Source: Paucisalibacillus globulus DSM 18846
Lineage (GTDB): Bacteria; Bacillota; Bacilli; Bacillales; Amphibacillaceae
DNA: 38,786 bases
Assembly (NCBI RefSeq): GCF_000482485.1
Contig: NZ_KI519440.1
Span: 144,119 to 182,904 of the forward strand
Direction: 5' to 3'
A program made the position numbers and the translations under genes. Shown piece after piece: positions 8,044 through 16,347 of the stretch (position 1 is its first letter; every line of letters starts with the position of its first letter). Below the pieces are notes generated by a model that saw only the letters and a program-made list of their open reading frames with translations, was not told where the DNA came from and did not search any database.

Positions 8044-8967
8044 ATGAATGGAACAGAGATTCTAAGCAAATTTGGTTTTAAAGTTACGAAAGAACCACAA
8101 AGTATTTACCCATTTTCACCAGTATATCGAGTAAAAAACGGAAATCAAGATGTAATTGTGAAAAGAACCCAAGGACGATCGGATAGTGTAATGTCCTATA
8201 CAGAAATGTTAAAAGGAAATGGAATAAATGTTGTGACACCAGTAAGGTTAAAGGTCAAAAACCCTCAAAAAATCAAGGATGAAAATTTTGTAGTGTATCC
8301 ATTTATCGATGGTACAGTTTACTCTGGAAAAGAACAGGAAATTTTCGAAGCTGGACAATTACTAGGGAAAATCCATAGTTTATCTCCAATTTCTAATACA
8401 TATAACCTTTTGGAATATGATGTTTATGATTTTAATCGAGATGAGGTTATAGAGAGTATTGATGCAATATCCAATCATACAAAGAAAGCTAACATAGCGA
8501 TTGATTTGGAGAGCTTACAAGAAGAATTATTAGAGAGTGTGGCATATCAAGATGAAATCCAGCGTGCAGGTTTGCCGCACGTCGCAACCCCTCACGATTA
8601 TAAGGCGAATAATTTAATTTTGACACCAGATCCTTATTTAATTGATCCAGATAATGCAACATGGTTACCAAGAATCTTTGATCTTGCGCTTTCATTGTTA
8701 CTTTTCCATAATGAGCATAAATGTGCTCCAGCACGTGTTTTTACGTCAGAGGAATGGGAAACGTTTCTTGATGGATATAAGATGTACGCGACCTTAACAG
8801 AACAAGAAAAAGTGTTTTGGGAGAAGGCGATGAGGCATGTCTTTCTTGACGAAGTGATGTGGTTGATGGCTGAATATGAAGAGGATTGGCAAAATCCAGC
8901 TCAGGCAAATCTTTTTCGTAGCTTGATAGAGATTCTACTTGATGGTTCTGACTTCTCTATAGGATAA
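8044..8967 (+). CDS. APH-family phosphotransferase
   Basis: 307 residues of the aminoglycoside phosphotransferase/choline kinase fold. Lys40 in VIVKRT is the likely ATP-binding lysine. The catalytic loop reads PHDYKANNLI, with His184, Asp185 (catalytic base) and Asn190 (metal). Asp201 in LIDPDNA is the second metal ligand. Such enzymes phosphorylate antibiotics, sugars or small metabolites; sequence alone does not tell which. AGGGAG precedes the ATG, and the hairpin element at 7959-8021 lies in the leader. It is separately placed from the upstream Nudix gene. Confidence 0.75.
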   Translation: MNGTEILSKFGFKVTKEPQSIYPFSPVYRVKNGNQDVIVKRTQGRSDSVMSYTEMLKGNGINVVTPVRLKVKNPQKIKDENFVVYPFIDGTVYSGKEQEIFEAGQLLGKIHSLSPISNTYNLLEYDVYDFNRDEVIESIDAISNHTKKANIAIDLESLQEELLESVAYQDEIQRAGLPHVATPHDYKANNLILTPDPYLIDPDNATWLPRIFDLALSLLLFHNEHKCAPARVFTSEEWETFLDGYKMYATLTEQEKVFWEKAMRHVFLDEVMWLMAEYEEDWQNPAQANLFRSLIEILLDGSDFSIG

Positions 8968-9076
8968 GAGCATTACTCTTTGATTCAAGTGGATATCTAA
9001 AGCAAAAAGTTATTCATTTAATCTTCTTTTTATCCAACGTTTTGATAGTATAGAATTTAAAATTAAGGTAATAATT

Positions 9077-9116
9077 ACTCACATTCGGATGCCCTTCAGA
9101 AAATGTGAGTTTTTCT
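9077..9116 (+). terminator. Rho-independent terminator
   Basis: ACTCACATT (9077-9085) pairs perfectly with AATGTGAGT (9102-9110), followed by TTTTTCTT. It lies 110 nt after the APH-family gene and is probably its terminator. Its 3' arm (AATGTGAGTTTTTCT) resembles the 3' arm of the hairpin element at 7959. Confidence 0.75.
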
Positions 9117-9692
9117 TCCTGTCAGACTTCTTATGATTCAAATAGAGTCAATAGAAAATATAGAAAGGAATTTAAAATTGCCCATATTTTTGAGCCTTAT
9201 GCCTGTACAAACATCAAGCAAACTTCTAACCTTTGGACCTAATATGCTAAATAAAATTGAAGTCTAGTTTTCTCCATTAAAGCTGCCTATTCTAATTGCT
9301 ATGAAAGATGAGTTTAAGTGTACATTCATAATTGCTAGTTATTTTCCCATACTTCCAAATTCATAAAACTATGTAATCTATAATGAAGTTTCAGGGTAAG
9401 TGACATATAGGATAAGGTGGAATATGTAAAGTTAATCGCGAATTACTTAAATAATCCGCCTAGTTTTATGGGAAATCATTTAAAAAATATTCGAAACTTT
9501 GCCTTGTTATATTTACTTCCCAATTATTTGAAACCTTTTAGCCGCTTCAAACGTCTATATATAAGAGAACAAATTTGGATCTCTATAATACATAGTTAAT
9601 TCCTCGTAAATTATTCCTAGTTAATAATGGAAGTATTATTTTTTATAATAGAGAAGAGATGGGCGAATCATGCTTTTTATAGGGAGGAGAAA
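9117..9692. other. Intergenic stretch without a supported gene
   Basis: About 575 bases. The only open frame of any length is a GTG-started 60-codon frame at 9417-9599. It has a weak AAGGTGG context and a product of mixed hydrophobic and basic residues that I do not recognise. I see no RNA structure, repeat or recognisable gene remnant. It could be decayed coding DNA. Confidence 0.4.
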
Positions 9693-10238
9693 ATGAGAAA
9701 GTTACTGTCGATCTTGGTGATACTTGCTGTAGTTTTTTCATCGGGTTGTTCATCGAACACGTTGCAGGATGCTATAAGTGGTAGTGAATATGGTAAATAT
9801 GAAAAACCAGAAATACTGTATCATGACGACGAAGTAGGGGTAGTAATTTTTTTAACAAAGAATGATACTGGTAATTTTATAATTTGCCGCAGTTCATATG
9901 AGAAGAATAGCCTCCAGCGTTATGTGCTGGATACAGATGATGATTATTCTATAGTAGTAGACATTGGTAAAAAGTCGGAATTTATTCAGCTAGATACAAT
10001 CGGTAATAATACAGAAAGTCCTTTGAATATTGTTTGGGGCGGTGTTTTTCACTATCCTGGAGCTAAGCAAATTGCTTATGAGATTCATAGTGGAAACGAA
10101 ATGATTGTTGAAAATCTTGTAGAAATTAATAAAAAGCATGTATTTGTAGATGTTTTATCAGAAGAGGTGGCGGAAACCTTCTCGCTTACTTTTGATGTGA
10201 TGGATAAAGAAGGTAATATTTTGTACAGTTATAATTAA
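9693..10238 (+). CDS. Predicted lipoprotein, function unknown
   Basis: 181 residues. The start at 9693 is fixed by GGGAGGAG just upstream and by the signal peptide that begins there: MRKLL, a hydrophobic stretch, then the lipobox FSSGC, so Cys would be lipidated and the protein anchored outside the membrane. Upstream in-frame codons from 9627 would bury the signal and are rejected. The mature part is acidic and beta-rich with no domain I recognise. It is monocistronic and convergent with the DHA2 pump, sharing the terminator at 10237. Confidence 0.7.
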   Translation: MRKLLSILVILAVVFSSGCSSNTLQDAISGSEYGKYEKPEILYHDDEVGVVIFLTKNDTGNFIICRSSYEKNSLQRYVLDTDDDYSIVVDIGKKSEFIQLDTIGNNTESPLNIVWGGVFHYPGAKQIAYEIHSGNEMIVENLVEINKKHVFVDVLSEEVAETFSLTFDVMDKEGNILYSYN

Positions 10239-10277
10239 AAATACCCTTTGCAAATTTTGGCAAAGGGTATTTTTATT
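10237..10277. terminator. Bidirectional terminator
   Basis: AAAAATACCCTTTGC and GCAAAGGGTATTTTT form a 15-bp stem with T runs on both strands, between the convergent lipoprotein and DHA2 transporter genes. Confidence 0.85.
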
Positions 10278-10278
10278 A

Positions 10279-11784
10279 TTATTTTTCAGGTGTTTTTGTT
10301 AAATTTAGTTTTGGTTCTGATGGATCTATTGGTACTCGCTTAATAAAAAATGCAAGTATCAATGCAATGATAATAATCAATCCTGATACAAAGAAAGAAA
10401 AGTTGATCCCATTTAACATAGCTAGATTTTCGAGTTGCTTAGGAACATCTAATGTAGAATTGGGGTCTATCATATTCATATCAATAGGATCCTCACTTAT
10501 CTCAGCAAGTCTTGACTCCATCCTCTTGTTCATTACAGTTACTAATAATGCAGATCCAATCGCACCAGATACCTGTGATAAGGTATTATTCATAGCGGTT
10601 CCATGTGGATAATCTTTCACTGGTAATTGGTTTAATCCATTTGTCATGACTGGCATATTTACCAAGGACATACCAAATGCACGGACTGAGAATACCAATG
10701 CAACTAATAAATATGGTGTTGTCATGGACAACTTACTGAATATAAATGTAGTTACAATCATGATGATTAGCCCAATAATGGCCATGTTCTTTGCACCGTG
10801 TTTATCGAAGAGTCTACCTGAAATAGGAGACATAATTCCCATTACAAGGGCACCAGGAAGCATTAATAAACCAGCTTCTGTTGGTGAGAATCCACGTACG
10901 GTTTGGATATAAAGTGGAATTAATATCATTCCTGAAAACAAAGCTAATGAAATCGTAATGGATATCGCTGATGATAGTGCAAACATTGGATATTTAAATA
11001 TCCTAAATTCAAGTAGTGGTTCTTTGATACGATATTGACGAAAAATGAGTAATAAAAGTCCTATTGTTCCAGTAATGATAGTTCCGTAAACTAATGGATG
11101 ATCCCATCCCATTTCTCCAGCTGAACTAAACCCATATAATAGTCCTCCAAAACCAATACTTGATAATATGATTGAGAGAACATCTAATTTGATTTTTGCT
11201 TGAGGTGTAAAGTTCTTGAGTCGGAAAATGGCGTAAACTAAAGACAAAATTGAAAAAGGTAGGACGACATTAAATAACATTCTCCAACTATAATGTTCTA
11301 CTATAAATCCAGAAAGTGTCGGTCCTAGCGCTGGTGCAACAATCATAACGAGACCAAAGAATCCCATAACTTGACCACGTTTTTCAATTGGGAATGCGAC
11401 TAACATAACATTCATTAATAATGGCATCATGATAGCAGATCCAGATGCTTGAATTAACCTAGCTATTAGCAGGATTGCGAATGTTGGAGATAAACTAGCT
11501 AGAAGTGTTCCTAGTGTAAACAGTCCCATTGCTGTTAAAAAAATACTACGATTCGTAAATCGTTGAATGAAGAAAGCACTAGCTGGAATTAGTATTCCAT
11601 TCACAAGCATATACCCAGTTGCCAACCATTGGACGGTTGCTGGTCCTACTTGGAATTCCGTCATAATAGAAGGTAGTGCAACGTTTAGAAAGGTTTCATT
11701 TAATATTGCTACAAAGGCACCAACAAATAATATGGCAATGACGCCATAAGGGGCCTTTTGTTCTTGGGAAATATTTTCAGACAT
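10279..11784 (-). CDS. DHA2-family (14-TMS) MFS multidrug efflux transporter
   Basis: About 501 residues, nearly all hydrophobic segments, consistent with the 14-helix EmrB/QacA drug:H+ antiporter group. Visible hallmarks are LNETFLNVALPSI in helix 1, WLATGYMLV in helix 2, and the antiporter motif C in helix 5 (APALGPTLSG). The start is taken at the ATG at 11784, with AGGGTGA 6 nt upstream; a GTG two codons earlier is also in frame. It is divergent from a TetR regulator 164 nt away, the classical arrangement of a drug-inducible pump and its repressor. A paralogue lies at 27274-28680. Confidence 0.88.
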   Translation of the reverse strand: MSENISQEQKAPYGVIAILFVGAFVAILNETFLNVALPSIMTEFQVGPATVQWLATGYMLVNGILIPASAFFIQRFTNRSIFLTAMGLFTLGTLLASLSPTFAILLIARLIQASGSAIMMPLLMNVMLVAFPIEKRGQVMGFFGLVMIVAPALGPTLSGFIVEHYSWRMLFNVVLPFSILSLVYAIFRLKNFTPQAKIKLDVLSIILSSIGFGGLLYGFSSAGEMGWDHPLVYGTIITGTIGLLLLIFRQYRIKEPLLEFRIFKYPMFALSSAISITISLALFSGMILIPLYIQTVRGFSPTEAGLLMLPGALVMGIMSPISGRLFDKHGAKNMAIIGLIIMIVTTFIFSKLSMTTPYLLVALVFSVRAFGMSLVNMPVMTNGLNQLPVKDYPHGTAMNNTLSQVSGAIGSALLVTVMNKRMESRLAEISEDPIDMNMIDPNSTLDVPKQLENLAMLNGINFSFFVSGLIIIIALILAFFIKRVPIDPSEPKLNLTKTPEK

Positions 11785-11829
11785 AGACACTCACCCTACT
11801 TTCTATTAACTAAATAAAAGCACTTAAGT

Positions 11830-11858
11830 ATTTTATACCGTAAGTATAATTATTGCAA
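11830..11858 (-). promoter_or_regulatory. Promoter of the DHA2 transporter gene
   Basis: On the minus strand TTGCAA (11853-11858), a 17-bp spacer and TAAAAT (11830-11835) fit a sigma-A promoter. The spacer holds an imperfect inverted repeat ATAC-CGTAA-GTAT, and the 8-bp palindrome ACTTAAGT (11822-11829) follows the -10; either could be the operator of the adjacent TetR protein. Confidence 0.5.
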
Positions 11859-11886
11859 CCTTTATTTTTGTTATTTGGAAAGTGTA

Positions 11887-11916
11887 TTGATTTAAAAGGG
11901 TTTTTGGTGATAAAAT
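11887..11916 (+). promoter_or_regulatory. Promoter of the TetR regulator gene
   Basis: TTGATT (11887-11892), an 18-bp spacer and TAAAAT (11911-11916), 33 nt before the GTG start of the regulator. Confidence 0.5.
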
Positions 11917-11948
11917 AAATTATACTACTGTTCTAAAGGGTGGTTTTT

Positions 11949-12821
11949 GTGAGCGTTAATAAGCGAAAAGACAAGATTTTAGATGTTGCCCATCGTCTGT
12001 TTATTAAAAAGGGATTTCATGCAACATCGATTCAGGATATCTTAAATGCAGCAGAGATTTCTAAAGGAACTTTTTATAATTATTTTGGTTCAAAGAATGA
12101 ATGCTTACTTGCAATATTGGAGAGTGTGCAAGAAGAAGGCGATCAAAAGAGAATGGGGCTTTTACAAGGGAAGTCTAAACAAGATGAAGAAATTTTTATC
12201 CAACAGATTGCGGTAAGAACTAATATAAATAGCAAGTATAATATGCTAATTTTATTTGAATCCCTTATGCATTTAGATGAGCCGATAATAAAAAACTTTT
12301 TTGATAATCAATATAGGAATGAAGTGCATTGGATTGCTACTCGAATTTGTGAAGTATACAGTCCAGAGGATTGTGACTATTCATTAGATCATGCAATTAT
12401 GTTACTTGGAATGTTTCAACACTTTATGTATGTCTGGAAGATGGAAACAGGAGAGGAAATAGAGGCGGAAAAGGTTATTCAATTCATTTTAAATCGTATG
12501 AAACCAATCATTCAAGAACAAATCCAATCAAGCAAAAAGTTCTTTCCAGTAGATTGGTTTAGTCCCCAGTTGGATGATATTTCAAAAGAGGAAGTACTTA
12601 CACAATTAGAAAAAAATATAGATAGTCTACTAGATAAGGCTACAATAGAGCAGATTGATTATATTAAGTTCCTCAAGGAAGAAATTCTATCAAATAATCC
12701 AAGAAAATTTCTAATTGAAAGTATAGTTCTATCTTTGACTAACATATTTGAGGAAACAGAAATGGAATATGAAGTTAAGAAGCTTGTGCAGTTAATTGAA
12801 AAGTATTTGAATAAAATTTGA
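11949..12821 (+). CDS. TetR/AcrR family transcriptional regulator
   Basis: About 290 residues. The N-terminal helix-turn-helix is clear: KILDVAHRLFIKKGFHATSI, then ILNAAEISKGTFYNYFGSKN (about residues 8-47). The rest is an all-helical ligand/dimer domain, longer than the usual 190-210 residues; the last 90 residues may be an extra helical module. The start is the GTG at 11949, with AAAGGGTGG 5 nt upstream; an earlier in-frame GTG at 11940 has no room for a ribosome site. Being divergent from the DHA2 pump it probably represses that gene and may act on itself. The SnoaL-like gene follows 18 nt later and is likely co-transcribed. Confidence 0.85.
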   Translation: MSVNKRKDKILDVAHRLFIKKGFHATSIQDILNAAEISKGTFYNYFGSKNECLLAILESVQEEGDQKRMGLLQGKSKQDEEIFIQQIAVRTNINSKYNMLILFESLMHLDEPIIKNFFDNQYRNEVHWIATRICEVYSPEDCDYSLDHAIMLLGMFQHFMYVWKMETGEEIEAEKVIQFILNRMKPIIQEQIQSSKKFFPVDWFSPQLDDISKEEVLTQLEKNIDSLLDKATIEQIDYIKFLKEEILSNNPRKFLIESIVLSLTNIFEETEMEYEVKKLVQLIEKYLNKI

Positions 12822-12839
12822 TGGATAAGGGGAATTTTA

Positions 12840-13205
12840 ATGGGCTATGAGAAAGCTTTAGCAGCGTATATTGCTGCGACTAATACGCATGACTTTCAAA
12901 ATGTTAGGAAGCTATTAGATGAAAGAGCGGTATATTGGTTTTCTGATAAAACCTGTGAATCACTTGCTGAAATTGGTCAATACTTTGAGAACGCTTGGAA
13001 AACCATTGAGGATGAGGTCTATCAAGCTACTGAAGTACAGTGGCTAATAACTGAAGAGAATACTGCTACTTGCATCTATACTTATCACTATGAGGGTTAT
13101 TATAATGGAGAGTTTGTTCAAGGTAATGGACGTGCTACAAATGTTTTTAAGAATGTGGATGGAAACTGGAAGTTGGTTCATGAACATTTGAGTTCATTGG
13201 AGTAA
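12840..13205 (+). CDS. SnoaL-like/NTF2-fold protein
   Basis: 121 residues with the cone-shaped NTF2 pattern: a helical start (LAAYIAATNTHDFQNVRKLL), DERAVYWFSDKT, then strands ending NVFKNVDGNWKLVHEHLS. This matches the YybH/DUF4440 group of small SnoaL-like proteins, which bind small hydrophobic ligands or act as isomerases; many have no known role. It lies 18 nt after the TetR gene with AAGGGG in front of its ATG and is closed by the terminator at 13259. Confidence 0.75.
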   Translation: MGYEKALAAYIAATNTHDFQNVRKLLDERAVYWFSDKTCESLAEIGQYFENAWKTIEDEVYQATEVQWLITEENTATCIYTYHYEGYYNGEFVQGNGRATNVFKNVDGNWKLVHEHLSSLE

Positions 13206-13258
13206 GAAATTAGTGGAAGAGTTCTAAAAATGTTCACTTGAATTAGACAAGTTATAGG

Positions 13259-13290
13259 AGTAATATTTCTTTCGTGAATGTTACTTTTTT
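13259..13290 (+). terminator. Rho-independent terminator
   Basis: AGTAATATT (13259-13267) pairs with AATGTTACT (13277-13285; one G-U) followed by T6. It closes the TetR/SnoaL-like unit. The next 170 bases to the tRNA-like element hold only a short CGAGGA...TCCTCG inverted repeat near 13371. Confidence 0.7.
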
Positions 13291-13462
13291 GGTAGTTAAG
13301 CAAGTGTAAAAATACTTTTCACACGCATAGAAAATTTAATACAAAGAGTGCTCTTCGTACTTAAGATAATTCGAGGAAGTAATTCTCCTCGCAAAGCTAC
13401 ATGAAGTCTAATCGAGCAGTCTCACGTGGAGTATCACAAGTAGTTGCTTCACTAGAGGACGA

Positions 13463-13482
13463 GCGAATGCGAGTTTTTCTAA
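13463..13482 (+). repeat. Fragment of the dispersed hairpin element
   Basis: GCGAATGCGAGTTTTTCTAA is identical over 20 bases to the right end of copy A (8002-8021). The left half is missing here. It ends 4 nt before the tRNA-like element. Confidence 0.6.
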
Positions 13483-13486
13483 TATT

Positions 13487-13559
13487 GCTGGTGTCACAGC
13501 TGGTAGTGCACGTCACTCGTCATGACGGGGGGGAGGTTCATGTCCCCTCACTAGCACCA
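13487..13559 (+). tRNA. tRNA-like element, possible pseudo-tRNA (loop reads CGU)
   Basis: 73 nt including a 3' ACCA. The acceptor arms GCTGGTG (13487-13493) and CACTAGC (13549-13555) pair over all 7 positions with one G-U. A 5-bp anticodon stem CGTCA/TGACG encloses CTCGTCA, whose central triplet would be CGU (Thr). The D arm is short (CAC/GTG around AGCTGGTA) and lacks two or three bases between the acceptor and D stem. The T arm has loop TTCATGT and a stem with one A-C mismatch, and position 37 is C instead of a purine. It is followed after 13 nt by tRNA-Ser. The fold is clearly tRNA-derived, but these defects make normal decoding doubtful. Confidence 0.55.
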
Positions 13560-13572
13560 TTTATCTGTAAAG

Positions 13573-13664
13573 GGAGAAGTACCCAAGTGGTTATAAGGGG
13601 ACGCACTCGAAATGCGTTAGGGGTGGCAACACCTACGTGGGTTCGAATCCCACCTTCTCCGCCA
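13573..13664 (+). tRNA. tRNA-Ser(CGA)
   Basis: 92 nt. Acceptor GGAGAAG pairs with CTTCTCC, discriminator G and encoded CCA. D stem CCC/GGG, anticodon stem ACGCA/TGCGT with loop CTCGAAA (anticodon CGA, codon UCG), a long variable arm (GGGGTG-GCAA-CACCT) typical of serine tRNAs, and T arm GTGGG-TTCGAAT-CCCAC. Confidence 0.95.
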
Positions 13665-13684
13665 TGAAGATACATAATAAAATG

Positions 13685-13719
13685 AGCCGTATCTTTGTAT
13701 AGTGATACGGCTTTTGTTT
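13685..13719. terminator. Terminator after tRNA-Ser
   Basis: AGCCGTATC (13685-13693) pairs with GATACGGCT (13704-13712), followed by TTTGTTTT. It also faces the convergent Rpn-type gene and could serve both strands, though the minus strand lacks a long T run. Confidence 0.8.
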
Positions 13720-14705
13720 TATACTTTTTTGTCTTTAAGACTTTGAATATCTTGCATAGTAAGGCCAGTTAGTTTGATAATTTCATCTACTGGATAGTTT
13801 CCTTGAAGAAGCTTTCTACTAAATTCATAACTTGCTTCTAACTTTCCTTCTGCTCTTCCCTTTAATAATGCCTCTTTAGACCATTCTTTCTCTAAATCCT
13901 CTAAAACACATTCCCAGGTTGGAGATATTTTAACTTTTTCTATGTTCACTTTTATCGCCTCCTTAATATATTCTTTTATATCGTCTTTTAATCTTTGCTC
14001 TAGTGTTTCCGGTGTTTGGATTACATAATCGATGAAGTGAAATAATGCTGATAGGTATTGTCTGGATTTTTCTTTTTCTGGTGTAAAGCGTTTTAAAGCC
14101 TGGATCATCAAGTTACGCTTAAAAGTATACTTTTTTAAATCATTACCTTTAGCTTGACTAGCATATATTCCTGCTAATACAGCTGCAGCGAATGGATTGG
14201 ATGAATTCTTAAGTTTTTCAGTGTTTTGTTCTTTGAAATTAAATACATTGTATTTGTATATAAGACTTGTACTGTAATAATGGTAATCATAATAATCTTG
14301 TTTGGGGTGTCTATTGCTGTTGGTTAGTAGTGCAATGGCATATATTTCGTGGTCATATCGGTCATAAATTCGATAAAAGTAATGGAACATGCGCTTCCGA
14401 AATTCATCATTAGCATTGTCTTGAACCTCTATGTGAATTAGTATCCACTTTTCTTTTCCGTTTATTAGTGGTGCTTTAACTAGTTGATCTGCCATTCTTC
14501 TGTTTTGTTTGCTAAAGAGTACATCTTGAAAATGCTCTTGCTGAATAAAATAAGGTGACTTAGAAAAATCTATTTCCTCATATAATTCTGGTGCGAAGAA
14601 AAGAATAAAGTCTTCAAACATTAGGCTAATCAAATTCTTCCATAGTCCATCGTAATCTGGATATTCATAATTCGTTGTTTCTTCAAGTATTACGGCATGT
14701 AGCAT
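13719..14705 (-). CDS. Rpn-family PD-(D/E)XK nuclease/putative transposase
   Basis: About 328 residues from the ATG at 14705; open frame extends to a TTG at 14774 (351 residues) and the true start is unsure, AAAAAGGA lying 11 nt before 14705. The N-terminal half carries the nuclease signature: RRMADQLVKAPL with the catalytic Asp, then WILIHIEVQ with the E-x-Q element. The C-terminus (LLKGRAEGKLEASYEFSRKLL then a short helical tail) is the usual end of these proteins. Family members (RpnA-like, formerly 'transposase_31') are Ca/Mg-dependent DNA endonucleases that raise recombination in E. coli. No inverted repeats were found around it, so it is not called a mobile element. Confidence 0.75.
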   Translation of the reverse strand: MLHAVILEETTNYEYPDYDGLWKNLISLMFEDFILFFAPELYEEIDFSKSPYFIQQEHFQDVLFSKQNRRMADQLVKAPLINGKEKWILIHIEVQDNANDEFRKRMFHYFYRIYDRYDHEIYAIALLTNSNRHPKQDYYDYHYYSTSLIYKYNVFNFKEQNTEKLKNSSNPFAAAVLAGIYASQAKGNDLKKYTFKRNLMIQALKRFTPEKEKSRQYLSALFHFIDYVIQTPETLEQRLKDDIKEYIKEAIKVNIEKVKISPTWECVLEDLEKEWSKEALLKGRAEGKLEASYEFSRKLLQGNYPVDEIIKLTGLTMQDIQSLKDKKV

Positions 14706-14857
14706 CCAATTCCACATCCTTTTTCTTTTTATTATATACGAACATACGTTTGCCATCAAGCGAATTATCGACAAATTTGAAACCTTTAGAGGATTTTTTG
14801 CGTAGTAGCTAGAATACTAGATTAGGAATTCTTTTTGGCAGAAGGTAGGTAAAAAAT

Positions 14858-14922
14858 CTTTCCCGCGAACATAAGAAAAACTAAATCTTTTGCTTTGGAC
14901 ATAGCAAATGCAAGTTTTTCCA
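14858..14922 (+). repeat. Dispersed hairpin element, copy B
   Basis: Begins CTTTCCCGCGAACATAAGAAAAAC and ends GCAAATGCAAGTTTTTCCAA. AGAAAAAC (14874-14881) faces GTTTTTC (14914-14920). The layout and length match copy A (7959-8021), with the internal loop diverged. The ribosome site AAGGAG of the next gene starts where the element ends. Confidence 0.65.
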
Positions 14923-14935
14923 AGGAGTGATAATT

Positions 14936-15445
14936 ATGATCCGCTTGCTAGAACCAACTGATGCAAAAAAATATTTAGAGTTACGTTTAGAAGCACTGAA
15001 AGAAAATCCAGAAGCTTTTGCAGCAAGTTATGATGAGTTAATTAGTAAAGTAAACCCATTGGAGCAATTTGAAAAAAGTATTGCACAAGCTACTCATTAT
15101 AATTTTGGAGCTTTTAAAGATGAGAAACTAATTGGAATGGTTACATTACTTCCAGAAACAAAGGTAAATCTGAAACATAAGGCAAATATTTTTGCAATGT
15201 ACGTAACTCCCGATGAGAGAGGTAATGGACTGGGAAAAGCACTTCTTGATGCAGCAATAAAACAAGCACGTGCAATTGATGGCATTTCAAGAGTTAACTT
15301 GTCTGTAGTGTCTATTAATCACGATGCAAAAGGCCTTTACCAAAAGTTTGGGTTTAAAAGTTACGGTTTGGAAGAAAAAGCATTAAAAGTAAAAAATGTA
15401 TATTTTGATGAGGAGTATATGTCCTTGTCATTAAATGATGAGTAG
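14936..15445 (+). CDS. GNAT family N-acetyltransferase
   Basis: 169 residues. Typical GNAT order: MIRLLEPTDAKKYLELRLEA start, AMYVTPDERGNGLGKALLDA (acetyl-CoA loop RGNGLG, about residues 99-104), and a C-terminal LYQKFGFKSYG. It transfers acetyl from acetyl-CoA to an amine; target unknown. The ATG at 14936 lies 8 nt after AAGGAG and is preferred to the GTG at 14927, which overlaps that site. The next GNAT begins in the overlap with this stop codon, so the two and fosB look like one transcript. Confidence 0.85.
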   Translation: MIRLLEPTDAKKYLELRLEALKENPEAFAASYDELISKVNPLEQFEKSIAQATHYNFGAFKDEKLIGMVTLLPETKVNLKHKANIFAMYVTPDERGNGLGKALLDAAIKQARAIDGISRVNLSVVSINHDAKGLYQKFGFKSYGLEEKALKVKNVYFDEEYMSLSLNDE

Positions 15446-15455
15446 AGGTGTGGAT

Positions 15456-15923
15456 GTGGAATTTACAACTAGAAATATGATTGATGACTATGCGATTGAC
15501 ATTCTTGGTTGGAAATATGAAAAGCCATATGATTTATATAATAATGTCCTTTCAGGTGAAGCGATACTGGAATTAACGCGTCTTACGTATAAAGCAATTC
15601 TATCTGATGAGAAAGTAGTTGGTTTCTTTTGTACTGGTGAGGATGCGCAAGTTCCTGCGGGCCATGAAGTTGGCGCTTACGAGGATGATTGTATGGATAT
15701 TGGTTTGGGATTGAGACCGGATTTAACTGGTAATGGGTTAGGGACTGAATTTTTTACATATATTTTAAAAGAACTCCGAAGTGAATATGAGGGGTGTATA
15801 AGATTAACAGTTGCTGATTTTAATAGTCGAGCGATTCATTTATATGAAAAGTTTAAATTTGTTAGAAAGCAAGAATTTTTACGAAATAAGATGAAGTTTA
15901 TAGTAATGGTAAAGGAAGATTAA
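15456..15923 (+). CDS. GNAT family N-acetyltransferase
   Basis: About 155 residues from the GTG at 15456, which has TAGAGGTG at a good distance; an earlier in-frame ATG at 15435 overlaps the preceding gene. The acetyl-CoA motif is [15 protein letters not shown] and the C-terminal part has [15 protein letters not shown], both standard. It resembles the small GNATs often found beside drug-resistance genes in Bacillaceae; substrate unknown. fosB starts 1 nt after its stop codon. Confidence 0.82.
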   Translation: MEFTTRNMIDDYAIDILGWKYEKPYDLYNNVLSGEAILELTRLTYKAILSDEKVVGFFCTGEDAQVPAGHEVGAYEDDCMDIGLGLRPDLTGNGLGTEFFTYILKELRSEYEGCIRLTVADFNSRAIHLYEKFKFVRKQEFLRNKMKFIVMVKED

Positions 15924-15924
15924 A

Positions 15925-16347
15925 GTGAAACTTGGTGGGATTAATCATCTGTTATTCTCAGTTTCTGATTTGGAAAAGTCGATAGAATTCTATAATAAAG
16001 TCTTTGATGCAAAATTGCTTGTCAAAGGTAGAAAAACTGCCTACTTTGATTTAAATGGATTATGGTTAGCATTAAATGAAGAAAAGGATATTCCTCGAAA
16101 CGAGATACATCATTCTTATACACATATTGCTTTTACGGTGGCTGAAGATGAATTTGATGCTTGCGTTGAGCGGTTGAAAAGCCTAGGTATAACCATATTA
16201 CCAGGTAGAGAAAGGGATGCTCGGGATAAGCAATCCATTTATTTTATTGATCCAGATGGGCATAAGTTTGAGTTTCATACAGGTACTTTACATGATCGAT
16301 TAAAGTATTATCAGGAAGATAAACAGCATATGGAGTTTTTTGGTTGA
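15925..16347 (+). CDS. fosB: FosB metallothiol transferase (fosfomycin resistance)
   Basis: 140 residues, the full FosB length. Near-complete match to Bacillus FosB throughout: [19 protein letters not shown] at the start, [36 protein letters not shown] and [16 protein letters not shown]. The metal ligands are His8, His67 and Glu116. FosB opens the epoxide of fosfomycin by adding a thiol, in Bacillus preferably bacillithiol, in the cytoplasm. The start is GTG with AAAGGAAGA upstream. It is third in a close row with two GNATs. Its stop codon abuts a truncated acetyltransferase reading the other way. Confidence 0.93.
   Translation: MKLGGINHLLFSVSDLEKSIEFYNKVFDAKLLVKGRKTAYFDLNGLWLALNEEKDIPRNEIHHSYTHIAFTVAEDEFDACVERLKSLGITILPGRERDARDKQSIYFIDPDGHKFEFHTGTLHDRLKYYQEDKQHMEFFG

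Noticed and set aside
9417-9599. 60-codon GTG-started frame
   Set aside because: Weak start context, no recognisable product and no supporting neighbour; left uncalled.
13401-13667. 88-codon plus-strand frame
   Set aside because: It runs through the tRNA-like element and tRNA-Ser, so it is an artefact.
13719-14705. Insertion sequence around the Rpn-type gene
   Set aside because: The family was once annotated as transposase, but no terminal inverted repeats or target duplication are visible.
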